Of a stretch of 64,000 bases of DNA, positions 1-8,001 are shown piece after piece; position 1 is the first letter of the stretch; every line of letters begins with the position of its first letter. The DNA lies in the NCBI GenBank assembly GCA_001296005.1, contig LJHR01000008.1, forward strand, positions 1 through 64,000, given 5' to 3'. Source of the stretch: an alpha proteobacterium AAP38. Its GTDB lineage: Bacteria > Pseudomonadota > Alphaproteobacteria > Azospirillales > Azospirillaceae. The notes under the pieces were generated by a model that saw only the letters and a list, made by a program, of their open reading frames with translations, was not told the DNA's origin and did not search any database. Made by a program: the position numbers and the translations under genes.

Positions 1-64
1 GAAAGCGCCGGGCCACAAGGTCGCCTGCCACCATTGGGGGCCGCCGGAGAAGAAGCTGGTGTAG
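1..64 (+). CDS. C-terminal tail of a peptide ABC transporter ATP-binding protein (partial)
   Basis: Only the last 20 codons are present; the frame starts at base 2 and ends at TAG 62-64. The tail contains GHKVACHHW. A Gly-His-x-Val-x-Cys-His pattern is typical of the extreme C-terminus of OppD/OppF/DppD-type ATPases, where it follows the nucleotide-binding domain. No Walker motif lies inside the window, so the assignment rests on this short signature alone. There is no clear intrinsic terminator after it. The two oligopeptide-binding protein genes of this window lie 41 kb away and need not be partners. Confidence 0.45.
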   Translation, partial: KAPGHKVACHHWGPPEKKLV

Positions 65-104
65 GGTCACCTAACCCATTGGCCTACAATATCAGTGAAC
101 GCTA

Positions 105-120
105 ACATGCATTTGCATGT
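105..120. repeat. 7-bp inverted repeat upstream of the chemoreceptor gene
   Basis: ACATGCA (105-111) and TGCATGT (114-120) form perfect arms around TT. It lies about 140 bp before the chosen start of the chemoreceptor, so it could be an operator or part of the promoter region. No regulator can be named from the sequence. Confidence 0.4.
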
Positions 121-257
121 GGTGAGGGATAGGGCTGCGGCCAGCGCAGCCTAAAGCTACGCGCCTTAAAGGTTTGGTTAACGAAGCAACTGCGATAAGG
201 GCTGAAACAATCAGCACTGTCGCAATCGTTTTCAGCCGGACCGCAAGGGGTGCCGAC

Positions 258-2246
258 ATGGGCGCTTTATTTCATCGTCTCACCAATATCTCACTGTCGG
301 CCCGCATCGTCGGCCTGACCACCTTGTCCTTGCTGCTGCTGGCAACCGGTCTGGTTCTGGTCAGCGACCGGCTGGTTGAAAGCTATGCAAGGCTTCAGGC
401 CGGCGAACAGCAGGACCTGTCCATGCGGGTGGCGTGGCAGGTTCTGGACAGTGTGGGTGCCCCCTTCCGGCGCGAAGGCAAGCAGCTTTACGCGGGCAAC
501 ACGCTGCTGAACGACAATTTCGGGCCTGTCGATACGATCAGCAGGATTGCCGGCAGTACCGCCACCATCTTCGTTCTGGATGGGGCAGAGGCGGTACGCA
601 TCGCCACCAACGTGAAGAAGCCCGATGGCAGCCGCGCCGTCGGCACCAATCTGGCCCGCAATCCCGCCTATGAGGCTGTGGTGGGCGGTGGCCGCAGCTT
701 TCGTGGTGAGGCCGATATCCTGGGCGTCACCTATCTGACGGCCTATGACCCGATCAAGGACGCGGGCGGGAAGATTATCGGCGTGCTGTATACGGGTGTC
801 GAGAAGGCCCCCTATATGGCGCAGGTGGCGGAGCTGAAGCGGTCATTGCTGCTGACATCCGCCGGCATCACGCTGGTTCTGGCCCTGCTCGCCCTGGTCA
901 TGATCCGGGTCTGGGCGTCGCGGCCCCTGCATTCCCTGTCCGACCTTCTGGAACAGCTGGCAGCGGGGGAGACGGATGTCCTGCCGCCCGATGCGACGGG
1001 CCGCCGGGATGAGATTGGCCGCATGCAGCGCGCAGCCAGCAGCCTGCGCCTGTCGGTGGTGGAGGCGTTCCGCCTGAAGCAGATGGTCGATGACATGCCG
1101 TTGAATGTCATGCTCGCCGATGCCGCCAACGGCTTTGCCGTCACCTATGCCAACCGCGCCACCCTGGCAGCGGCGGAGGGTCTGGCATCCGTGCTGCCTG
1201 CGGGTGGGGCCAACCCGATGGGCCGACACCTCAATATCTTCCAAACTGAGACGGGCGAGATCGGTCAGGTCATCACCCGGCCCGAGAACCTGCCCTGGCG
1301 TGGCCAGATCGATATCGGCAATGAGCGGGTGGATATCCGTATCGCCGCCGTCCGCGATGGCCATGGCCGCTATGTCGGGCCGATGCTGACCTGGACCATC
1401 GTCACGGCCCAGGCGCGGCTGGCCGACCGGTTTGAGGCCAATGTCCGTGCGCTGGCCACCCGCGTCTCCTCCGCTTCGCACGAAATGCTGGGTGCCGCCG
1501 ACGCCATGCGCCGCGCGGCAGAGGGCACGGGGGCGAAGTCCGGCCATGTGGCCAGCTCCGCCAACCGCGCCACGGGCGATGTGGAGACGGTGGCCGCCGC
1601 CGCAGAAGAACTGGCTGCCAGCGTGGCGGAGGTTGACCGTCAGGTCGGGCAGTCGGCCCATATCGCGGGCCGCGCCCGTCAGGAGGCCGATGAAACCGGC
1701 CGCTCCATGTCCGATCTGGCCGAAGCGGCAACGCATATCGGTCAGGTCGTGGATATGATCAACAGCATTGCGGCCCAGACCAACCTTCTGGCCCTGAACG
1801 CCACGATTGAGGCAGCGCGGGCCGGTGAGGCGGGACGCGGCTTTGCCGTGGTGGCGTCAGAGGTGAAGACCCTGGCCGGTCAGACGGCCCGCGCCACGGA
1901 GGATATCCGCACCCAGATCGCCGCGATCCAGTCGAGCACGCATCAGGGCGTGGCCGCGATGCAGCGGATCGGCACCACGATCCGGGAAATCGGTGATGTG
2001 TCCCAGGATATCTTGTCAGCCGTGTCGCAGCAGAACGCCGCGACCCGTGAAATCGCCCACAGCGCCGCCGATGCGGCCCGTGGCACGCGGGAGGTGGTGG
2101 ACACGATCGATGCCGTCACCGATGCCGCCGGCGATGTCGGCAGCGCCGCCACACAGGTGAAGGCCACCGCCGACGCCCTGGACGACGATGCCCACAAGCT
2201 GCGCACGGCCATCGACGATTTTCTTCAGCAACTGCGCGCGGCCTGA
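258..2246 (+). CDS. Methyl-accepting chemotaxis protein (Cache-HAMP-PAS-like-MCP signal)
   Basis: Transmembrane chemoreceptor of 662 residues that would control CheA/CheW. A first membrane helix lies near residues 17-37 and a periplasmic sensor near 40-190, resembling a single Cache domain ([13 protein letters not shown] near its end). A second helix is near 196-217, followed by HAMP from about 218. Next comes a PAS-like stretch ([13 protein letters not shown]) and the long helical signalling domain. Its conserved hairpin tip reads [20 protein letters not shown]. The ATG at 258 was preferred over an in-frame TTG at 174 because AAGGGG precedes it at a normal distance and it places the membrane helix at the N-terminus. 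The gene stands alone, with no che genes near, and ends in a strong terminator. The ligand is unknown. Confidence 0.92.
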   Translation: MGALFHRLTNISLSARIVGLTTLSLLLLATGLVLVSDRLVESYARLQAGEQQDLSMRVAWQVLDSVGAPFRREGKQLYAGNTLLNDNFGPVDTISRIAGSTATIFVLDGAEAVRIATNVKKPDGSRAVGTNLARNPAYEAVVGGGRSFRGEADILGVTYLTAYDPIKDAGGKIIGVLYTGVEKAPYMAQVAELKRSLLLTSAGITLVLALLALVMIRVWASRPLHSLSDLLEQLAAGETDVLPPDATGRRDEIGRMQRAASSLRLSVVEAFRLKQMVDDMPLNVMLADAANGFAVTYANRATLAAAEGLASVLPAGGANPMGRHLNIFQTETGEIGQVITRPENLPWRGQIDIGNERVDIRIAAVRDGHGRYVGPMLTWTIVTAQARLADRFEANVRALATRVSSASHEMLGAADAMRRAAEGTGAKSGHVASSANRATGDVETVAAAAEELAASVAEVDRQVGQSAHIAGRARQEADETGRSMSDLAEAATHIGQVVDMINSIAAQTNLLALNATIEAARAGEAGRGFAVVASEVKTLAGQTARATEDIRTQIAAIQSSTHQGVAAMQRIGTTIREIGDVSQDILSAVSQQNAATREIAHSAADAARGTREVVDTIDAVTDAAGDVGSAATQVKATADALDDDAHKLRTAIDDFLQQLRAA

Positions 2247-2267
2247 TCCGCAAACCGTGCAAAAAGC

Positions 2268-2307
2268 AAAACCCCGCTTCAGCCAGCCGGCAGAAGCGGG
2301 GTTTTTC
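2268..2307 (+). terminator. Intrinsic terminator after the chemoreceptor gene
   Basis: ACCCCGCTTC and GAAGCGGGGT pair as a GC-rich stem and are followed by TTTTT. It lies 25 bases after the stop codon and the T-run is on the plus strand, which fits termination of the chemoreceptor transcript. Confidence 0.85.
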
Positions 2308-2318
2308 GTTATACCAGC

Positions 2319-2456
2319 GGCATGAAATCATAACCGATGGTCAAGATTTCATGCCCCTCAGTCGCCGGCGGGCGCATCTGCGCCCTTGGCTACGCCGCAT
2401 GGGCGGCGCCGCGGTCGTCACCGCCGTACCAACGGTCATAATTTTGACCGTTGGTA
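2319..2456. repeat. Intergenic palindromic element with two inverted repeats
   Basis: Between two convergent genes lie an 11-bp inverted repeat (GGCATGAAATC 2319-2329, GATTTCATGCC 2345-2355) and a perfect 12-bp one (TACCAACGGTCA 2427-2438, TGACCGTTGGTA 2445-2456). The stretch between them is GC-rich. The arrangement resembles a REP/BIME-like dispersed element, but no second copy is visible in this window, so the repeat nature is unproven. Confidence 0.45.
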
Positions 2457-2470
2457 TTACGGAAGGCCGA

Positions 2471-3142
2471 TCAGCCCATATAGCCCTGGACCAGCGGCAG
2501 CACCTGTTCGCTGCCATCGATGATCATCTTGATGGCGACATAGAAGATCACGGCCAGACCGACATAGGCGATCCAGTGGAAGCGCGAGAGCAACTTGGCA
2601 ATGGCGGTCGCGGCAGCACCCATGAAGGCCACCGACAGGGCCAGACCCAGGATCAACACTTCGGGATGTTCATGCGCGGCACCGGCAACCGCCAGCACAT
2701 TGTCCAGCGACATGGACACGTCGGCGATGACGATCTGCACGATGGCCTGACGCACCGTCTTGGTGCCTTCCGACGGCAGAGCCTCGGCGCCGGGATTGGC
2801 ATCGCCGGGGTTCACGGCCTCGTCCGCGACCTCGGCGCCCAGTGTTTCCTGATTATGCTGGCGAATCTCACGCCACATCTTCCAGCAGACCCAGAGCAGC
2901 AGGATACCGCCCGCCAGGGTGAGGCCAACGATGGCCAGCAGCTGTGTGGTCAGCAGGGCGAAGATGATGCGCAGCACGACGGCGGCGGCGATGCCCCAGA
3001 AGATGACCTTGGCCCGCTGTTGCGCTGCCACGCCCGCGGCGGCCAGACCCACGACAATGGCATTGTCGCCGGCCAGCACGATGTCGATCAGGATCACCTG
3101 CCAAAGCGCGTTCCAGAACGACACTTCAAAAAACATGTCCAT
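2471..3142 (-). CDS. TerC family integral membrane protein (YjbE-like)
   Basis: Multi-pass inner-membrane protein of 223 residues. The two TerC half-repeats carry acidic signatures in membrane helices, IDIVLAGDNAIVVGLAA near the N-terminus and ADVSMSLDNVLAVAG in the second half. The paired GDN/LDN aspartates are the family hallmark. TerC proteins are implicated in manganese export or in metal loading of secreted proteins. The start at 3142 (MDMFFEV) was chosen over a start at 3166 because GAGGTGGGGG lies about 8 bases upstream. The central loop (about residues 110-145) is hydrophilic. It is the first of three TerC paralogs in the window. Exact substrate is unknown. Confidence 0.88.
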   Translation of the reverse strand: MDMFFEVSFWNALWQVILIDIVLAGDNAIVVGLAAAGVAAQQRAKVIFWGIAAAVVLRIIFALLTTQLLAIVGLTLAGGILLLWVCWKMWREIRQHNQETLGAEVADEAVNPGDANPGAEALPSEGTKTVRQAIVQIVIADVSMSLDNVLAVAGAAHEHPEVLILGLALSVAFMGAAATAIAKLLSRFHWIAYVGLAVIFYVAIKMIIDGSEQVLPLVQGYMG

Positions 3143-3211
3143 TGATAAATACCCCCACCTCTTCACTGCCGCCGTTCTAACACAGGGGGGCGACAGCTGG
3201 CGATGGGGAAC

Positions 3212-3247
3212 AAAAAAGCCCGCCCCTGTAAGGACAAGGGCGGGTTT
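3212..3247 (-). terminator. Intrinsic terminator in the region upstream of the first TerC gene
   Basis: On the minus strand CCCGCCC and GGGCGGG flank a short loop and are followed by CTTTTTTG. It lies 70 bases before the TerC start and 225 bases after the small secreted-protein gene, both on this strand. It could end the upstream transcript or act as an attenuator in the TerC leader. I could not recognise a known metal riboswitch in front of it. Confidence 0.7.
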
Positions 3248-3299
3248 TCAAGTCTTGGCAGTTGGATCCTGCATGAATGATGACAGGACGCAACAGATA

Positions 3300-3471
3300 T
3301 CGACCACAGAAACTAAACTGTCAAACATTATTTTTAATATTTGGAAGAATCTACATTCACGAATACTTAAAATCGGCAAAATAAATGCATTTCCATTCAT
3401 TGAAATGAATGGATTTAAGTTGTTTCGGAAGAATAGGCAAAGAAAGCCCGTTTAAAGACAGGCTGACGCGG
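3300..3471. other. AT-rich non-coding stretch with a 10-bp inverted repeat
   Basis: This stretch is clearly richer in A and T than its surroundings and holds no convincing ORF. TCCATTCATT (3392-3401) and AATGAATGGA (3404-3413) form perfect arms around GA. It may be an operator or a 3' untranslated structure of the secreted-protein gene that ends at 3472. Nothing else is recognisable in the 3143-3471 gap apart from the terminator at 3212-3247. Confidence 0.5.
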
Positions 3472-3837
3472 TCAGGCGCGCGGCGGACCGGTAGACCAGG
3501 GATGGGCACAGGCCTGCCCTGCGCCGGAAAGTCCGGCGGGCGTCATCTCTGGATCTGCGGCGGCGAGGCGCGGCAGGCTGGACAGGGCCGGCAGGGCCAG
3601 ACCGTCATGCCCACCGGCATCATCGGTGCCCGTGGGCAACGGTGCCTCTGGCGCGGCACTTAACAGGAAAAGGCCGGGATCGTCAGGACTGACAGGGTCG
3701 GGCGCCGGGTCGGACCCCTTCTGTTCGGCCAGGACAACCGGTGCCGGAAGCTGGACAGCACTATCGGCTGCCGCCGGCGGGGCCAGCAGCAGGAAGGACA
3801 GGCTGAGCAACAGGACAAGTAACCGGTCGATGGTCAC
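3472..3837 (-). CDS. Small secreted protein of unknown function
   Basis: Predicted 121-residue exported protein. The N-terminus has a basic residue and a strong hydrophobic stretch (LLVLLLSLSFLLLAPPAAA), with a likely signal peptidase I site after AAA. The mature part is rich in Pro, Ala and Asp, with no cysteine pair or recognisable domain. It starts with GTG at 3837, preceded by GGAAG. Codon third positions are GC-rich as in neighbouring genes, which supports coding. I do not recognise a family. It is transcribed towards TerC but separated from it by 329 bases and a terminator. Confidence 0.5.
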   Translation of the reverse strand: MTIDRLLVLLLSLSFLLLAPPAAADSAVQLPAPVVLAEQKGSDPAPDPVSPDDPGLFLLSAAPEAPLPTGTDDAGGHDGLALPALSSLPRLAAADPEMTPAGLSGAGQACAHPWSTGPPRA

Positions 3838-3923
3838 GCGTCGCTTCCGGGCAGGTTTCGTCCCCGTTACCGGGAACAGTCACCATAGAATGGGCACAGT
3901 CGCGCGCGGCGGCAAGCCCCGGT

Positions 3924-4844
3924 TTATCGCACCGGCTGCGCGCCGTCCGGCAGATGCTTGATAATCAGGTCGGCCAGCCGCCGGATGTCGCCGCTGCGCG
4001 GGCTGCCCCGGCGCCAGACCAGGGCCATGGTGCGTGTAGGCGCGGGATCGGCGAATCGGCGCAGGCCGATCTGGTCATTGGCGGCCAGCGAAGGGGCGGC
4101 AAGGGCGGGCAGCAGGGTCAGGCCCAGACCGCCCGCCACCATCTCCACCAGGGTTGCCAGCGAGGTGGCGGCAAACCCATCGCCCGCCGCCGCCCCCGAC
4201 AAGGCGCAGACATCCAGCGCCCGATCACGGAAGCAATGGCCGTCTTCCAGCAGCAGCAGGGTCTCGTCCTTCAACTCCCCCTCCTCCACCGTTTCGGCAT
4301 TGTCCAGGCGGTGGCCGCGCGGCATGGCGACCAGGAAGGGTTCGGTGTAGAGCGGCAGCAGTTCCACCCCCGGCTCCGTCACCGGCAGGGCCAGCAGCGC
4401 CATGTCCAGGTCACCCGCCCGCAGCCGGTCCAGCAACCGCTCGGTCAGATCCTCGCGCAGGTAAAGCTTCAAGTCCGGGTAGGCGGCGCGCAGGTCCGGC
4501 AGAACGCGCGGCAACAGATAGGGGCCGCTGGTCGGGATCACGCCCAGGCGCAGGGCACCCGACAAGGGTCGGCCAGAGGCGCGGACGGCCTGTGACAAAT
4601 CGTCCACCTGGCCCAGGATCACCCGCGCCCGTTCCACCGCATCCTCGCCCGCCGGGGTCAGCAGCACGCGATGCTTGGTCCGTTCCACCAGGGCAGCCCC
4701 CAGCATTTCTTCCAGCTGCTGTATCTGCGCGGACAAGGAAGGCTGCGACACATGGCAGGCCGATGCGGCACGCCCGAAATGAAGCGTGTCGGCCAGGGCC
4801 ACCAGATAACGCAACTGCCGAAGGGTGATGTTCGCCGGGTTCAT
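3924..4844 (-). CDS. oxyR: OxyR hydrogen peroxide-responsive LysR-type regulator
   Basis: Cytoplasmic LysR-type regulator of 306 residues. The N-terminal winged helix-turn-helix includes LHFGRAASACHVSQPSLSAQ. The C-terminal effector domain contains GHCFRDRALDVC, with Cys204 and Cys213 nine residues apart. This matches the redox pair C199/C208 of E. coli OxyR, which forms a disulfide on peroxide exposure. It is divergent from ahpC-ahpD, its expected target, with a 152-base shared promoter region. The redox cysteines and the neighbourhood make OxyR much more likely than a general LysR regulator. Confidence 0.93.
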   Translation of the reverse strand: MNPANITLRQLRYLVALADTLHFGRAASACHVSQPSLSAQIQQLEEMLGAALVERTKHRVLLTPAGEDAVERARVILGQVDDLSQAVRASGRPLSGALRLGVIPTSGPYLLPRVLPDLRAAYPDLKLYLREDLTERLLDRLRAGDLDMALLALPVTEPGVELLPLYTEPFLVAMPRGHRLDNAETVEEGELKDETLLLLEDGHCFRDRALDVCALSGAAAGDGFAATSLATLVEMVAGGLGLTLLPALAAPSLAANDQIGLRRFADPAPTRTMALVWRRGSPRSGDIRRLADLIIKHLPDGAQPVR

Positions 4845-4878
4845 TGGTTCATCCTATGACGGCAGTCGGAAGATGCGA

Positions 4879-4939
4879 TTGGATTTTGCACCGCAATGCA
4901 CTCATATCAGCGACGCCTCAAGCCGATAGCTGTATCGGC
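4879..4939 (+). promoter_or_regulatory. ahpC promoter region with a candidate OxyR-type inverted repeat
   Basis: A possible sigma-70 promoter is TTGGAT (4879-4884), 17-base spacer, TCATAT (4902-4907). Downstream lies a perfect 7-bp inverted repeat, GCCGATA (4922-4928) and TATCGGC (4933-4939), containing the ATAG/TAT elements seen in OxyR sites. Its position after the presumed -10 is unusual for an activator, so either the promoter or the operator assignment may be wrong. Confidence 0.35.
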
Positions 4940-4996
4940 AGGGGCCTGACTTTGGCACCGCATCACAAACCAACCCAAAAAACGGAGTTGTTTATC

Positions 4997-5536
4997 ATGC
5001 TGACCGTTGGCGACAAGTTCCCCGCTTTCGACCTGAAGGCCACCGTTTCCACCGACATCAAGTCGGCCTTTACGACGATCACCAACGACACCTACAAGGG
5101 CAAGTGGCTGGTCGTGTTCTTCTGGCCGAAGGATTTCACCTTCGTGTGCCCGACCGAGATCGCCGCCTTCGGCAAGCTGAACGGTGACTTCGCCGATCGC
5201 GACGCCCAGGTGCTGGGCGCCTCCATCGACACCGAGTTCGTGCACCTGGCCTGGCGCCAGAACCACGCCGACCTGAAGGACCTGCCGTTCCCGATGCTGG
5301 CCGACGTGAAGCGCGAGCTGTCCGCCGGTCTGGGCGTCCTGGACAAGAACGAGGGCGTTGCCCTCCGCGCCACCTTCATCGTCGATCCGGAAGGCATCAT
5401 CCGCTTTGCCTCCGTGCATGACCTGTCGGTCGGCCGCAATGTGCAGGAAGTGCTGCGCACGCTGGACGCCCTGCAGACCGACGAACTGTGCCCCTGCAAC
5501 TGGCAGAAGGGCGAGGACGTCCTGAAGGTCGGCTGA
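4997..5536 (+). CDS. ahpC: Alkyl hydroperoxide reductase AhpC (peroxiredoxin)
   Basis: Thiol peroxidase of 179 residues that reduces hydrogen peroxide and organic peroxides. The peroxidatic Cys51 lies in DFTFVCPTE, and the C-terminal ELCPCNW carries Cys165 and Cys167. The three-cysteine layout resembles Mycobacterium tuberculosis AhpC, which is recycled by AhpD rather than AhpF, and an ahpD gene follows here. The start at 4997 was chosen over an upstream ATG at 4844: it begins at the usual MLTVGDKFP and has GGAG before it. Regulation by the divergent oxyR is expected. Confidence 0.96.
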   Translation: MLTVGDKFPAFDLKATVSTDIKSAFTTITNDTYKGKWLVVFFWPKDFTFVCPTEIAAFGKLNGDFADRDAQVLGASIDTEFVHLAWRQNHADLKDLPFPMLADVKRELSAGLGVLDKNEGVALRATFIVDPEGIIRFASVHDLSVGRNVQEVLRTLDALQTDELCPCNWQKGEDVLKVG

Positions 5537-5561
5537 TCTCCTGATCGCTGATCTCTGACGG

Positions 5562-5600
5562 ATGGGCGCCCTGATCCCCCCGATCTTCCGGGGCGCCCAT
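5562..5600 (+). terminator. Hairpin between ahpC and ahpD
   Basis: ATGGGCGCCC (5562-5571) and GGGCGCCCAT (5591-5600) form a perfect 10-bp stem. It is followed by TTTA only, so termination is probably partial. It may lower ahpD expression relative to ahpC or stabilise the ahpC message. Confidence 0.55.
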
Positions 5601-5784
5601 TTACCCCTTCGCCCTCCCCCCAACTCCCGGGCGAAGGGGCCCTATTCCGGCGGCATGCCGCCCCGGTGATCCAGGCTGCCCCCGCTGGCGGGCGCCGGCA
5701 CCTTTTTCAAAACCGACCGTCCCGCGCATCGGCCACCCCGCGCCGCGCCCGACGTCATGTCCACTCTCGACCGGAGATGAAACC

Positions 5785-6318
5785 ATGTCCATCGACGCGC
5801 TGAAGTCGCGCCTGCCCGACTATGCCAAGGATCTGAAGCTGAACCTGGGCTCGGTGCTGACCACCTCCTCCCTGTCGCCGCTGCAGGCCTGGGGCACGGC
5901 CATCGCCGCCGCCTATGCCAGCCGCAACGCGGAAGTGACGAAGGCCATCGTGGCCGATGCCGCCGCCCATCTGGACGCCCAGAACCTGACGGCTGCCAAG
6001 GCCGCCGGTGCCATCATGGGCATGAACAACATCTATTATCGCTTCGTGCATCTGGCGGATAACAAGGAATATTCCAAGATGCCGGCGCGTCTGCGCATGA
6101 ACATCATCGCCAATCCCGGCGCATCCAAAGTCGATTTCGAGCTGTGGTCGCTGGCCGCCAGCGCCGTCAATGGCTGCGGCATGTGCATCGATGCGCATGA
6201 GCATGAAGTGATCCAGAAGGGTGCGACCAAGGAGAATGTGCAGGATGTCGTGCGCATCGCGGCCGTCATCCACGCCGTCGCCACCGTCCTGGACGCCGAG
6301 GACGCGCTGGCCGCGTAA
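5785..6318 (+). CDS. ahpD: Alkyl hydroperoxidase AhpD (reductant of AhpC)
   Basis: Helical AhpD-family protein of 177 residues. The CxxC site CGMC (Cys131, Cys134) is followed by His138, matching Cys130/Cys133/His137 of the mycobacterial protein. In the characterised system AhpD passes electrons from lipoylated dihydrolipoamide succinyltransferase to AhpC. Length equals the family norm. CGGAG lies upstream of the ATG. It is 248 bases after ahpC on the same strand, with a hairpin between, so joint peroxide control is likely but not certain. Confidence 0.95.
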   Translation: MSIDALKSRLPDYAKDLKLNLGSVLTTSSLSPLQAWGTAIAAAYASRNAEVTKAIVADAAAHLDAQNLTAAKAAGAIMGMNNIYYRFVHLADNKEYSKMPARLRMNIIANPGASKVDFELWSLAASAVNGCGMCIDAHEHEVIQKGATKENVQDVVRIAAVIHAVATVLDAEDALAA

Positions 6319-6346
6319 GGGTTTAGCGGGTTGGTTTAGGTAAAAA

Positions 6347-6382
6347 ACGCCCCGGTGCCCTCTGGTGCCGGGGCGTTTTGTT
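6347..6382. terminator. Bidirectional terminator between ahpD and dciA
   Basis: ACGCCCCGG (6347-6355) and CCGGGGCGT (6368-6376) form a stem followed by TTTGTTTT on the plus strand and preceded by AAAAA, which gives a T-run on the minus strand. It serves both convergent genes. Confidence 0.85.
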
Positions 6383-6856
6383 TTACCCCACCACCGCCCG
6401 ACCCAGCCGTTCCAGTACGGCGCGCAGTTCCTCATTCTCGATGGGCTCGACCGCCATCGTCAATTCCCGTTCCTTCACGGGGTCCAGGCGTTTCACGGGC
6501 TTCATCGTATAGTTTTTCTGCGGCAGCACCGGACCTGCATGCACAAGTTTCAGCCGCGCCACCGCGCGATAGCCCATGAAGGAATTGATCCGTTCCAGGA
6601 TCTGCGGTTCTTCATGCTGGACCAACAGGGCCGCCGCACTGGACACCCGGACATGCAGCACGGCATTCTCCCGCCGCCCGGCGGGGAAAGCCAGCTTCAG
6701 GGGCGATGTCTGTTCGGCCAGACGGCCGCCGACAATGGCGGCCCAGTCGGTCAGAAGCGCGCCAAAGGCCATGCCGTCCTTGCCCAGGGCCTTGCCGGCG
6801 ACGGCATTCAATGTACGTCCAAGGCGTTGCGGGCCGAAACCACTGGGGCTGTTCAT
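6383..6856 (-). CDS. dciA: DUF721/DciA family protein, likely replicative helicase loader
   Basis: Protein of 157 residues with the DUF721 fold: FGALLTDWAAIVGGRLAEQT is the conserved core, followed by a basic region (PVLPQKNYTMKPVKR). DciA proteins help load the DnaB helicase in most bacteria lacking DnaC. The start at 6856 (MNSPSGF) matches family length; an upstream extension would run into mutY. The gene is divergent from mutY and their start codons overlap. In many alphaproteobacteria mutY, this gene, a DsbA gene and smc form one cluster. Confidence 0.75.
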   Translation of the reverse strand: MNSPSGFGPQRLGRTLNAVAGKALGKDGMAFGALLTDWAAIVGGRLAEQTSPLKLAFPAGRRENAVLHVRVSSAAALLVQHEEPQILERINSFMGYRAVARLKLVHAGPVLPQKNYTMKPVKRLDPVKERELTMAVEPIENEELRAVLERLGRAVVG

Positions 6857-7970
6857 GAGCGTCCGTTCATTACCGAAGACCGGTATCAAAGCAGATCGGA
6901 CGGGCGCTGACCAGTCTGGTGGCCTGCCCGGCCTGCTGCTGGACTGGTATGACCGGCACGCCCGTGTGTTGCCCTGGCGCTTCGCCCCCGGTGAGGTGGC
7001 CGATCCATACCGCGTCTGGCTGTCAGAGATCATGTTGCAGCAGACGACGGTGGCGACCGTCGGCCCCTATTTCCAGAACTTCCTGGACCGCTGGCCCACC
7101 GTCAATGATCTGGCCGCCGCTGATCTGGATGATGTGCTGCGCGCCTGGGCAGGGCTGGGATATTATGCCCGCGCCCGCAACCTGCATAAATGCGCCGTCG
7201 CTGTGGCCGGCCAGCACGGCGGGCGCTTCCCGGATACCGAAGAAGGGCTGCTGTCCCTGCCCGGTATCGGCGCCTATACGGCAGCCGCCATCCTGGCCAT
7301 TGCCTTTGACAAGCCCGCCACCGCCATGGATGGCAATGTCGAGCGGGTTATGGCGCGGCTGCATGCGGTCACCGATCCGCTGCCAGGATCAAAGCCCATC
7401 CTGCGCGCCCATGCCGCTGCCCTGGTGCCTGACCGGCGGCCCGGCGATTACACCCAGGCCCTGTTCGACCTGGGCGCCACTATCTGTACCCCGCGCAAGC
7501 CGCGCTGCATCCTGTGCCCCTGGACAGCGTTCTGTGAAGCCCGCAAGCAGGGCATCGCCGATGACCTGCCCGCCAAGACGGCCAAGGCCGCCAAGCCCAC
7601 CCGCCGGGCGCTGGCCTTCGTCCTGACCGATGCACGCGGGCATGTGGCCCTGCGCCGCCGCCCGGAGAAAGGGCTGCTGGGCGGTATGATGGAGGTGCCG
7701 ACCACGCCGTGGGAAGCGGCCCCGGCACCGACCCTGGCAGTCTCGCGCCGGCATGAGCCGCTGAGCGGCATCGACTGGAGGCCCCTGCCCGGTATCGTCC
7801 GTCATACTTTCACCCATTTCGAGTTCGAAATTACGGTGGCGGCGGGCAGGGCAGCCGAGGCCGGCGGTGTGCCGGACCTGATCTGGGTGGCGCCCGACGC
7901 GCTAGGGGATGAGGCGCTGCCCACCGTCATGCTGAAGATATTGCGTCACGCCCTGGCCAAAGGGGCCTGA
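6855..7970 (+). CDS. mutY: Adenine DNA glycosylase MutY
   Basis: Base-excision repair glycosylase of 371 residues that removes adenine opposite 8-oxoguanine. The helix-hairpin-helix is LPGIGAYTAAAILAIAFD. The catalytic Glu lies in SEIMLQQTTV, and the four iron-sulfur cysteines are in CTPRKPRCILCPWTAFC. A C-terminal NUDIX-like domain includes RRRPEKGLLGGMMEVPTTPW. I chose ATG 6855 because no other start codon occurs before the essential RVLPWR core. This ATG overlaps the divergent dciA start. No good Shine-Dalgarno is visible, so an upstream start remains possible. Confidence 0.95.
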   Translation: MSVRSLPKTGIKADRTGADQSGGLPGLLLDWYDRHARVLPWRFAPGEVADPYRVWLSEIMLQQTTVATVGPYFQNFLDRWPTVNDLAAADLDDVLRAWAGLGYYARARNLHKCAVAVAGQHGGRFPDTEEGLLSLPGIGAYTAAAILAIAFDKPATAMDGNVERVMARLHAVTDPLPGSKPILRAHAAALVPDRRPGDYTQALFDLGATICTPRKPRCILCPWTAFCEARKQGIADDLPAKTAKAAKPTRRALAFVLTDARGHVALRRRPEKGLLGGMMEVPTTPWEAAPAPTLAVSRRHEPLSGIDWRPLPGIVRHTFTHFEFEITVAAGRAAEAGGVPDLIWVAPDALGDEALPTVMLKILRHALAKGA

Positions 7971-8001
7971 CATAAAGGGGGCGGAGGCCCTGAGCCCGCA
8001 G

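Noticed and set aside
843-1736. A 297-codon minus-strand ORF inside the chemoreceptor gene
   Set aside because: It lies fully opposite a clear chemoreceptor and shows no domain, ribosome-binding site or signal; it is a GC-rich shadow frame.
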